A stretch of DNA of 5,237 nucleotides, taken from contig CAMPKJ010000318.1 of NCBI GenBank assembly GCA_946887105.1, positions 1 to 5,237 on the forward strand. The letters run 5' to 3'. The notes beneath the pieces were generated by a model. The model did no database searches, was not told where the DNA came from, and worked only from the letters and a program-made list of their open reading frames with translations. Position numbers and translations under genes: made by a program. This DNA comes from an uncultured Acidobacteriota bacterium (lineage in GTDB: Bacteria > Acidobacteriota > Thermoanaerobaculia > Gp7-AA8). Positions 1 through 5,237 of the stretch are shown piece by piece. Every line of letters begins with the position of its first letter. The first letter of the stretch is position 1.

Positions 1-641
1 GCTCGCCGCTGACGCAGACCTTCGCCCTAGGCATGTTCGCGACGCCCACCGCCGCCGATCTCGACACGATCGAACGTTTCTTCGACGAACGCGGCGCCGA
101 GGTCTTCCACGAAGTCTCGCCGATCGCGCCGCCGGAAACGCTCGAGCTGCTCGTCGCGCGCGGCTATCGGCCGGTGGAACTGTCGTCGGTGCTGTTCCGG
201 CCGATCACCGGGATGTTTTCCGAGGAAAGCCGCGTGCGCGCGCGCATCGCATCCGCCGGCGAGATCGAGCTCTGGTCGACCTTGGCAGCGGAGGGATGGC
301 GCGAGTTCGGCGTCGCCGACTTCATGCGCGACATCGGACAGATCTCCGCATCGAGCGAAGGTACGACCCCGTTCCTCGCGGAGCTCGACGGCCGCGCCAT
401 CGGCACGGGCGCGGTCGCGCTGCATGACGGCGTGGCGATTCTCGCCGGAGCGAGCACCATCCCCGACGCCCGCAAGCAGGGCGCACAACGCGCGTTGCTC
501 GAGGCCCGCCTCGCGTACGCGGCGCAGCAGGGCTGCGATCTGGCGATGATGGCCGCCGCGCCCGGGAGCGCGTCGCAGCGGAACGCGGAGCGCCAGGGAT
601 TCCGGATCGCGTACACGCGCATCAAGTGGGGCCGGGCGTAG
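1..641 (+). CDS. GNAT-family N-acetyltransferase (5' end outside window)
   Basis: Probable acetyl-CoA-dependent N-acetyltransferase in the cytoplasm; the substrate cannot be told from sequence. The frame is open from the left edge: codons before the first ATG (position 33) read SPLTQTFALG, which joins smoothly to the following protein, so the true start is upstream and the ATG at 33 is internal. Counting from that ATG, the C-terminal half carries the GNAT core. A strand pair lies around 113-142 (FLAELDGRAIGTGAVAL, then VAILAGASTI). The acetyl-CoA-binding loop and helix are at about 144-160 (PDARKQGAQRALLEARL, a version of R-x-x-G-x-A in which the last small residue is Gln). The late motif SASQRNAERQGF at 179-190 is typical of GNAT proteins, and the sequence ends YTRIKWGRA before TAG. 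The N-terminal half (FHEVSP, LVARGYRPVEL) looks like a partial second GNAT-like lobe. It is convergent with the OsmC gene. Family confident, substrate unknown. Confidence 0.88.
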   Translation, partial: SPLTQTFALGMFATPTAADLDTIERFFDERGAEVFHEVSPIAPPETLELLVARGYRPVELSSVLFRPITGMFSEESRVRARIASAGEIELWSTLAAEGWREFGVADFMRDIGQISASSEGTTPFLAELDGRAIGTGAVALHDGVAILAGASTIPDARKQGAQRALLEARLAYAAQQGCDLAMMAAAPGSASQRNAERQGFRIAYTRIKWGRA

Positions 642-665
642 TCACGGATCCGATGGTGTAGCTCG

Positions 666-1091
666 TCACGCCACCAGCACCTCGTCGATGCGGATCTCCG
701 ACTGCAGCGTCTTTGCGACCGGGCAGCGTTCCGCGACCTTGAACAGCTTTTGACGCTGCTCCTCGTCGAGTGGTCCGTGCAAAGCGATCTCCACCCGGAA
801 TCGATGGATCCAGCCGTTCAGCGTGGAGCAGTCCGAGCAGTCTTTCGCGTTCTGGCGGTCGTGCGTGATGGTGATGTCGACGCCTTCCAGCGGCAGGTTT
901 TCGCGCCTGGCGTAGAAGTGCAGCGTCATGGACGTGCACCCGCCGAGCGCCGCCGCGAGCATGTCGTACGGCGTCGGCCCTTCGCCGCCGCCGCCCGCGG
1001 TGGCCGGCTCGTCGAGGATCCACCGATGCGGCCCGGCCTCGACGTCATTGCGAAAGGAAGCGCGGGAACGAAGAACGACCGGCTGGCCCAT
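666..1091 (-). CDS. OsmC/Ohr-family protein (putative thiol peroxidase)
   Basis: A 141-residue OsmC-family protein, the usual length for a single-domain member. These proteins are cytoplasmic and many reduce organic or inorganic hydroperoxides through a pair of cysteines. The two family cysteines are visible: Cys52 in AAALGGCTSMTL at the start of the central helix, and Cys123 in ERCPVAKTL near the C-terminus. The N-terminal part (PYDMLAAALGGC, preceded by a Gly-rich loop GGGGEGPTP) and the end (SEIRIDEVLVA) match the family. There is an additional C-x-x-C, Cys85 and Cys88 (HDRQNAKDCSDCST). I recall this from the OsmC subgroup also found fused to alpha/beta hydrolases, so it is closer to that group than to classical Ohr. 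The ATG at 1091 is supported by a strong AGGAGG six bases upstream. Peroxidase activity and substrate are inferred from family only. The upstream gap contains a large inverted repeat. Confidence 0.93.
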   Translation of the reverse strand: MGQPVVLRSRASFRNDVEAGPHRWILDEPATAGGGGEGPTPYDMLAAALGGCTSMTLHFYARRENLPLEGVDITITHDRQNAKDCSDCSTLNGWIHRFRVEIALHGPLDEEQRQKLFKVAERCPVAKTLQSEIRIDEVLVA

Positions 1092-1097
1092 GGAGAT

Positions 1098-1103
1098 CCT
1101 CCT
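1098..1103 (-). promoter_or_regulatory. Ribosome binding site of the OsmC gene
   Basis: On the minus strand this reads AGGAGG, six bases before the ATG at 1091, a near-ideal Shine-Dalgarno sequence that fixes the start. The same stretch reads GGAGGATCTCC, in which GGAG and CTCC could form a 4-bp, 3-base-loop hairpin over the site. That is probably too small to matter. Confidence 0.8.
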
Positions 1104-1118
1104 GAGGCAATCGTACCC

Positions 1119-1197
1119 GGTTCCTCGGAGTTCCTCGGTTCCTCGGAGTTCCTCGGCGGGAAGCGGCTCCCACTACTCCGAGGAACTCCGAGGAACC
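1119..1197. repeat. Inverted repeat with a tandemly doubled left arm
   Basis: The 18-bp unit GGTTCCTCGGAGTTCCTC occurs twice in tandem (1119-1136 and 1137-1154) and is followed by GG. The arm at 1178-1197, CCGAGGAACTCCGAGGAACC, is a perfect 20-bp reverse complement of both 1119-1138 and 1137-1156. Each unit is itself built from two TTCCTCGG pieces. The near pairing leaves a 21-base loop that contains a further small inverted repeat, GGGA and TCCC at the ends of 1158-1171. The element lies between two same-strand genes, about 10 bases after the stop of the GGDEF-EAL gene and 27 bases before the OsmC start. As minus-strand RNA it would fold as a long GC-rich hairpin, but no T-run follows, so it is not a standard intrinsic terminator. 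It could be a 3'-end stabilising or processing hairpin, or a dispersed intergenic repeat. Confidence 0.9.
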
Positions 1198-1206
1198 TCG
1201 TCATCC

Positions 1207-3582
1207 TCATCCTACGCCCCACTCCGAGGTGCGGAACCAATCGGTGATCGGACCGACGCGCAGCGGACGGCTCATGTAGTAGCCCTGCGCCATGTCGCAG
1301 CCGAGGCGTTTCAGGATTTGCCACGACTCCGCGCTCTCCACTCCCTCGGCGATCACGGTCAGGCCCATGTTGTGCGCGAGCTCGATGGTCGAGCGCACGA
1401 TCACGATGTCGTCGGTGGCACCCTCATTGAGGTTCTGCACGAACGACTTGTCGATCTTCAGCTCGTCCACCGGCAGCCGCTTCAGATGCGCGAGCGATGA
1501 ATATCCGGTGCCGAAGTCGTCGATGGCCAGACAGACGCCGCGGCGTTTGAGATCGGTGAGGATCTTCTGCGCGTATGCAGCGTCCTTCATGACCGCGCTC
1601 TCGGTGATCTCCAGCACGATCTTCGCGGCGGGCAGTTCCGCGTCGGACAACAAGCCGCTGATGAACGTCGGCAGCTCCGAATCGAAGAGATCGAGCGCCG
1701 AGAGATTCACCGCCACCGTGAGATCGAGTCCTTCGCGGCGCCAGATCGCGCATTGTGCGATGGCCTTGCGGATCGCCCATTTCGTGATCAGCCCGATCTT
1801 TCCGGACTGCTCGGCGAGCGGGATGAAATCGTCGGGCCGCATCACACCGTGCCGCGGATGGTTCCACCGCACCAGCGCCTCGACGTGCATGACGCGTGAC
1901 GTGGCCAGGTCGATCTTCGGCTGGTAATAGAGCTCCAACTCGTCGCCGGCGATGGCCTGGCGCAGCTCCATCATCAGCGACAGGCGGCGCAGGCTGTGCT
2001 CGTCGCGGCCCGCTTCGTACACGGCCATGCCGCTCTGATTTTTCTTCGCCTCGTACATGGCGATGTCGGCGCGTTTCATGAGCGTGTCGGCATCATCGGC
2101 GTGATCCGGATAGACGGCGATGCCGAGGCTCGCGTTCACGTCGATGGAGACGTCGCCGAGGACGAACGGAGCGTCGAACGCGGTACTGACGCGCGCGGCG
2201 ATCTCGGTTGCTTCGCGCGCATCGGACGTCGTGAACTTCACCGCGAACTCATCGCCGCCGAAGCGCGCCACACGGTCCATCGTGCCGACGGTCTGCTCCA
2301 GCCGGCGTCCGATCTCGATCAGCAGCTGATCGCCGAAATTGTGGCCGAGCGTGTCGTTGACGTCCTTGAAGCGATCGACGTCCATCACGATCATCCCCAC
2401 CGCCGGTGCGGTGCCCTGACCCTTCGCCGCGAGCCGCTTCGACCCGGCGATGGCGTGCGAAATGCGGCCGAGGAAACGCGCGCGGTTCGGCAGGCCGGTC
2501 AGCGCGTCGTGCGTGGCCTGGAACATGATCTGGTCTTCGCGTGCGGCAATCGCGGCCTGCATGGCATTGAACGCCGTTGCGAGATGGCCGATCTCGTCCT
2601 GCTGCCTGATCACGATCGGCGAAACGTAGTCGCCGCGCTCGATGCGGCCCGCGCCATCCGCGAGCACCTGCAGCGGACGGCTGACCGTGCGCGCGAACAG
2701 CACCGCCGCGAGCACCGCGATCAGCAGGATCGCGAACGAGAGCGCGAACACCTGGCGCTCGAGCGTGACGAACGGCCGCTGCGCTTCTTCGAGCGATCGT
2801 TGCACGAGCGTGTTCACGCGCGAGCGATCGCCGGTCGCGAGCGGCCGCAGCAGCGTTGCATACGATTCTTCGCCGAGCGTGAGCGTCGTCGCCAGCAGGC
2901 GCGGATCGCTGCGCTCGCCCAGGTGCGCGATCAGATCGTTGCGCTCCTGGTCGCGCAGCGTCGAGATCAGGAGCGGCTGCCTGCCGCTGCTGATCCAGAT
3001 CGAAACAGCGAGCGACGTCATGTCGGCAACGTCCTCGAGCACGTTGTCGTCGATCTCGAAGCCGGCGGAGACGAACGCGATCGCTCGCGGCGCCAGCACC
3101 GGTACGGTCACGAACTGATACGGCTTCTTCGCAAACGACACCGTCGCCGATGGCTGGCTCTCGTCATCCGGCTCGATCGTCTGCAGCATCGACGCGAACG
3201 GGAACGGCTTTCCGATCATCCGTCCGCCCACGGTGTCGGCGGTGACCATTCCGTCGAGGCTGATCAGCGCGACGACATCAGCGTCGATGCGCCTGCCGTG
3301 ATTCTCGAGCACCGAGGTGATGGTCGGCAGGTCGGTCGATGCCACCGCCTCGCGGAAGGGAAAATCGCGCACGAGCACGCGCAGCGAGTCCGAGAGCTGG
3401 CGCGCGCGCGTTTCCAGAACGCGATCGAGCACGCGTGCGCCGACGCTCAACTCGTCGTCGATGCTGCGGCGCAGCGTCTGCTGCCCCGCGAAATGCACCG
3501 AGATCAACGTCCCGGCTTCGAGCAGCACCAGGACTGCGATGAGCAGATAAAGGAGTCTGGCCTGAAAGCTACGAACGGCCAT
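1207..3582 (-). CDS. Membrane sensor with Cache-like, HAMP, GGDEF and EAL domains (cyclic-di-GMP synthase/phosphodiesterase)
   Basis: A 791-residue inner-membrane protein predicted to make and/or break cyclic-di-GMP in response to a periplasmic cue. Order: membrane segment about 10-31; periplasmic region about 32-277, probably a double Cache-type sensor (fold inferred); second membrane segment about 278-297; HAMP about 297-348; GGDEF domain about 352-525; EAL domain about 533-785. GGDEF catalytic features are intact: GGDEF at 442-446 and DVDRFKDVND from Asp401. The inhibitory RxxD site is not: its arginine position is Gly433 (GTMD), so product feedback at this site is unlikely. The EAL metal and catalytic residues are all present: EAL 568-570, Asn626, Glu658, Asp688-Asp689 (IDDFGTGYSSL), Lys709, Glu746 and Gln766. 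Both activities are therefore possible, and which dominates cannot be read from sequence. The ATG lies inside the end of the cupredoxin gene (14-bp overlap) without a clear Shine-Dalgarno, which suggests translational coupling. Confidence 0.95.
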   Translation of the reverse strand: MAVRSFQARLLYLLIAVLVLLEAGTLISVHFAGQQTLRRSIDDELSVGARVLDRVLETRARQLSDSLRVLVRDFPFREAVASTDLPTITSVLENHGRRIDADVVALISLDGMVTADTVGGRMIGKPFPFASMLQTIEPDDESQPSATVSFAKKPYQFVTVPVLAPRAIAFVSAGFEIDDNVLEDVADMTSLAVSIWISSGRQPLLISTLRDQERNDLIAHLGERSDPRLLATTLTLGEESYATLLRPLATGDRSRVNTLVQRSLEEAQRPFVTLERQVFALSFAILLIAVLAAVLFARTVSRPLQVLADGAGRIERGDYVSPIVIRQQDEIGHLATAFNAMQAAIAAREDQIMFQATHDALTGLPNRARFLGRISHAIAGSKRLAAKGQGTAPAVGMIVMDVDRFKDVNDTLGHNFGDQLLIEIGRRLEQTVGTMDRVARFGGDEFAVKFTTSDAREATEIAARVSTAFDAPFVLGDVSIDVNASLGIAVYPDHADDADTLMKRADIAMYEAKKNQSGMAVYEAGRDEHSLRRLSLMMELRQAIAGDELELYYQPKIDLATSRVMHVEALVRWNHPRHGVMRPDDFIPLAEQSGKIGLITKWAIRKAIAQCAIWRREGLDLTVAVNLSALDLFDSELPTFISGLLSDAELPAAKIVLEITESAVMKDAAYAQKILTDLKRRGVCLAIDDFGTGYSSLAHLKRLPVDELKIDKSFVQNLNEGATDDIVIVRSTIELAHNMGLTVIAEGVESAESWQILKRLGCDMAQGYYMSRPLRVGPITDWFRTSEWGVG
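3569..3582 (-). other. 14-bp overlap of cupredoxin stop and GGDEF-EAL start
   Basis: On the minus strand the sequence ATGGCCGTTCGTAG holds the GGDEF-EAL start codon at its beginning and the cupredoxin stop TAG at its end, in different frames. The sequence before the ATG (GACCTTCGTGGCAA) has no good Shine-Dalgarno. This supports one transcript with re-initiation by ribosomes finishing the cupredoxin. Confidence 0.85.
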
Positions 3583-4147
3583 TTGCCACGAAGGTCGCGC
3601 TGGCGCGCTCGTTCTCCGTCAAGGTGATGCTCTGCGGCTGCGGCTCGCTGCGCATGTCCGGGTACCAGATGCGCAGCGTATACCGTCCCGCACCGACGTC
3701 GCGCAGCGACGCGCGTCCGTTCGCTGCCGTGATCGCGAAGTGGGGCGTATCGACGATGACGATGAATGCCGACATCTGATCGTGGATGTTGCACCCGAGC
3801 GTGACCACGCCCGCCTTGTCGAACACTTCCGGATTCGCGGGCGTGCCTTTGTAGAGCGGGAGCTGGAACTGTTTGGCGGGCGAGAACGAGTAGACGTGAT
3901 GGCGGATGTCGTCGCTGTTTGGAAAACGCACCGCCGTACCGGTCTGAACCGCAAGCACGTGCGGGATGAACATGCGGTTCTTCTGATCCATCACCGCCGT
4001 CTTCCGCGCCAGCGGCAGCGTGCGTCCTTCCGGCTCCGCATACACCACGGCTTCCTTGACCGCGCGGCCCCGCGCATCCTGCACGCGGACTTCGATGGTG
4101 GCCGCGAGCGACGGCAGCGCGAAGGCGAGGATCAGGAAGAGGCGCAT
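3569..4147 (-). CDS. Exported cupredoxin-like protein ('methylamine utilization protein'-type)
   Basis: A 192-residue predicted periplasmic protein. Residues 1-16 (MRLFLILAFALPSLAA) form a signal peptide with cleavage near SLA-A. Residues about 17-60 (TIEVRVQDARGRAVKEAVV) and 136-188 (ANGRASLRDVGAGRYTLRIWYP) resemble small beta-sandwich regulatory domains of the carboxypeptidase type. Between them lies a cupredoxin core: FPNSDDIRHHVYSFS with a likely ligand histidine (His84, or His83), then LGCNIHDQM with Cys119, His122 and Met125. This His-Cys-His-Met set is what a type 1 copper site needs. The more usual family motif I recall is CNIHDWM; here Gln replaces Trp. Relatives are often named methylamine utilization protein, but no amine dehydrogenase genes are present, so that name should not be taken as function. 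I chose the ATG at 4147 because a longer frame from 4234 translates through the palindromic repeat and buries the signal peptide. No strong ribosome site is visible. It is first in a two-gene unit with the GGDEF-EAL gene. Confidence 0.88.
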   Translation of the reverse strand: MRLFLILAFALPSLAATIEVRVQDARGRAVKEAVVYAEPEGRTLPLARKTAVMDQKNRMFIPHVLAVQTGTAVRFPNSDDIRHHVYSFSPAKQFQLPLYKGTPANPEVFDKAGVVTLGCNIHDQMSAFIVIVDTPHFAITAANGRASLRDVGAGRYTLRIWYPDMRSEPQPQSITLTENERASATFVANGRS

Positions 4148-4176
4148 GACGGTGAGGAACGCAAAGAACCCGCCGG

Positions 4177-4281
4177 TGTCATCCCGAGCGTCAGTCGAGG
4201 GACCCGGGCGGGGTGCGGCACGAGGCGCGCGCATGGCGCCTCACACCCGTCCAGGTCCCTCGACTGACGCTCGGGATGACA
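4177..4281. repeat. Large palindromic element with perfect 28-bp arms in the divergent intergenic region
   Basis: The left arm at 4177-4204 begins TGTCATCCCGAGCGTCAGTC and ends GAGGGACC. The right arm at 4254-4281 is its exact reverse complement, beginning GGTCCCTCGACTGACGCTCG. The 49-bp centre has its own perfect 7-bp inverted repeat (GAGGCGC at 4222-4228, GCGCCTC at 4236-4242, 7-base loop) and a weaker GGGTG/CACCC pair outside it, so the whole element could fold as a long branched hairpin or cruciform. The TGTCATCCCGAGCG-type ends resemble a dispersed intergenic repeat that I recall from several environmental phyla; this has not been checked. No flanking target duplication is evident (CGCCGG on the left, TGCGAT on the right). 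It takes up 105 of the 138 bp between two divergent start codons, so promoter elements must lie in it, overlap it or be squeezed beside it. I could not identify convincing -35/-10 boxes on either strand. Confidence 0.95.
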
Positions 4282-4285
4282 TGCG

Positions 4286-5237
4286 ATGATGCGCCACATG
4301 CCGCGCAGAACGTTCCGGGTCTTCGTTCTGATCGCCACTGCGACAGTCGCGCGCGCGGACGTCTTCGACATCAGCGGCTTCGCGCTCCTGCGCGCGGCGG
4401 CGCACGATGACGCCGTCCATCCCGAGGACGTGTTCACCGGCGATGTGCCGCTCGATGACGATGCGATTTCCGCGCAGGTGCAGATCGGAATCGACTGGCG
4501 TCCGTCGCCGCGATACGGCGGACACGTCCACCTGCTCGCGCGCAACGAAGGCGACCACTCGAAACGCGGACGCGCCGGGATCGTGCAGGCGTACCTCGAT
4601 CAGAACTTCGCGCGCGGCGAGCATCGCCTGCGGTTGACGGAGGGCGCGTTTTTTCTGCCGACGTCGCGCGAGAACGTCGACGCGCTGTGGGAGTCGCCGT
4701 ACACCATCACCTCCTCCGCGCTGAACAGCTGGTTCGGCGAGGAGTTTCGCCCGATCGGCATCGACGCGGCGTACACGTTCCGTCGTCGATGGACGGGCGG
4801 CGTCACGCTCTTCACCGGCAACGACACGCTCGGTTCGCTCCCCGCCGTCCGCGGCTGGTCGCTGCGCGATCACTGGGCGCTCCTCGGCGAGCACCTCGAA
4901 GTCGACGACGAATACTTCACCTCCGTCTCCGCCGAAAACGACGATCGCCTCGGATGGTCGGCGCGCGGCCGCTGGAACAACGATCGCGCGTCCCTGCAGC
5001 TCACGCATCTCGACAATCGCTCCGACGCGCTCGAGCATCGCGATCTCTTCGATTGGTACACGCGCTTCGACATCGTCGGCGGCGATACCACCATCGGCGA
5101 CTGGGTCATCGCCGCCGAATACGGCTGGGGCGTGACCGACATCATCATCGAAGGCGAGGGACGATTCCGGACGGAGCTGAGCGCGAGCTATCTGCTCGTC
5201 TCGCGGCGCCTCGCGTACGGACGCGTCTCGCTGCGCG
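4286..5237 (+). CDS. Exported putative outer-membrane beta-barrel protein (3' end outside window)
   Basis: The frame is open from a TGA at 4277 to the right edge, over 310 codons, with uniform codon use. Possible starts are ATG at 4286, 4289 and 4298; no ribosome site separates them. Counting from 4298, residues 1-20 (MPRRTFRVFVLIATATVARA) are a convincing signal peptide with an A-R-A cleavage site before DVFDISGF. The mature part alternates short amphipathic strands with charged turns and many aromatic residues (IDWRPSPRYGGHVHLLARN, LGWSARGRWNNDRASLQLTH, WVIAAEYGWGVTDIIIEGEG), as in porin-like outer-membrane barrels. The segment at about 119-154 (FLPTSRENVDALWESPYT, then ALNSWFGEEFRPIG) looks like a conserved, family-specific stretch. 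I do not recognise a named family, and transport activity is not shown. It is divergent from the cupredoxin/GGDEF-EAL pair, with the palindromic element directly before its start. The C-terminal strand and aromatic end that would confirm a barrel lie beyond the window. Confidence 0.85.
   Translation, partial: MMRHMPRRTFRVFVLIATATVARADVFDISGFALLRAAAHDDAVHPEDVFTGDVPLDDDAISAQVQIGIDWRPSPRYGGHVHLLARNEGDHSKRGRAGIVQAYLDQNFARGEHRLRLTEGAFFLPTSRENVDALWESPYTITSSALNSWFGEEFRPIGIDAAYTFRRRWTGGVTLFTGNDTLGSLPAVRGWSLRDHWALLGEHLEVDDEYFTSVSAENDDRLGWSARGRWNNDRASLQLTHLDNRSDALEHRDLFDWYTRFDIVGGDTTIGDWVIAAEYGWGVTDIIIEGEGRFRTELSASYLLVSRRLAYGRVSLR

Noticed and set aside
642..665. Bidirectional terminator between the convergent GNAT and OsmC genes
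   Set aside because: Only an 8-bp palindrome (CGGATCCG) and a weak 5-bp TGGTG/CACCA pairing that runs into the OsmC gene are visible, too little for a terminator call.
1119..1197. Intrinsic transcription terminator after the GGDEF-EAL gene
   Set aside because: The stem is strong, but the minus-strand sequence after it (GGGTACGATTGCC) has no T-run, so it does not meet the usual definition.
1119..1197. CRISPR-like array
   Set aside because: There are only two adjacent direct copies with no unique spacers, plus one inverted copy, and no cas genes.
750..1247. Plus-strand open frames across the OsmC gene and the first repeat
   Set aside because: They run antisense to a confident OsmC gene with an ideal ribosome site, and part of the translation is just the repeat (SSEFLGSSEFLG).
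1996..3627. A 543-codon open frame on the plus strand opposite the GGDEF-EAL gene
   Set aside because: It is antisense to a gene with clear domains. Its translation is Arg/His/Glu-rich and low in pattern, as expected for the reverse of G+C-rich codons with biased third positions.
3569..4147. Role in methylamine oxidation
   Set aside because: Relatives carry that name, but no methylamine dehydrogenase or maturation genes are present and the neighbour is a cyclic-di-GMP enzyme.
4148..4234. Extending the cupredoxin gene to an ATG at 4234
   Set aside because: The extra 29 residues are translated from the palindromic repeat and would place the signal peptide internally; the ATG at 4147 begins a normal signal peptide.
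4241..5038. A 265-codon minus-strand frame over the barrel gene
   Set aside because: It is the reverse of a plus-strand frame that has a signal peptide and coherent protein features; the antisense product is Arg/Glu-rich without motifs.

Overview
This is a G+C-rich window (roughly two thirds G+C by eye) from a diderm bacterium. The diderm call rests on an exported cupredoxin-like protein, an inner-membrane sensor with a periplasmic domain, and an exported protein that looks like an outer-membrane beta-barrel. The codon use and the palindromic intergenic repeats (one beginning TGTCATCCCGAGCG) remind me of Acidobacteriota or similar environmental genomes. There is no marker gene here, so that placement is a weak inference.

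Layout from left to right. (1) 1-641, plus: the 3' part of a GNAT-family N-acetyltransferase gene whose start lies before the window. (2) 666-1091, minus: an OsmC-family protein with the two family cysteines, convergent with the GNAT gene across only 24 bp. (3) 1092-1206: a 115-bp gap that holds a strong inverted repeat. An 18-bp unit occurs twice in tandem on one side, and one 20-bp reverse-complement arm lies on the other. (4) 1207-3582, minus: a 791-residue transmembrane sensor with a periplasmic Cache-like region, HAMP, GGDEF and EAL domains. All key catalytic residues are present but the GGDEF inhibitory-site arginine is missing. (5) 3569-4147, minus: an exported cupredoxin-like protein with a C-x-x-H-x-x-M copper motif. 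It lies directly upstream of the GGDEF-EAL gene and overlaps it by 14 bp. (6) 4148-4285: a 138-bp divergent gap, most of which (4177-4281) is a palindromic element with perfect 28-bp arms. (7) 4286-5237, plus: a divergent gene open at the right edge, encoding a secreted protein that looks like an outer-membrane beta-barrel.

The most interesting part is the right two thirds. A predicted periplasmic copper or redox protein, a bifunctional cyclic-di-GMP enzyme with its own periplasmic sensor, and a predicted outer-membrane barrel form one compact divergent locus. A reasonable hypothesis is an envelope-spanning signalling module in which the cupredoxin, and perhaps the barrel, report a periplasmic condition to the cyclic-di-GMP enzyme. 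I recall similar cupredoxin (often annotated 'methylamine utilization protein') plus GGDEF/EAL pairs in Proteobacteria, so the pairing is probably not unique, but its function is not established as far as I know. The left third (GNAT, OsmC) is ordinary housekeeping or stress-related content.
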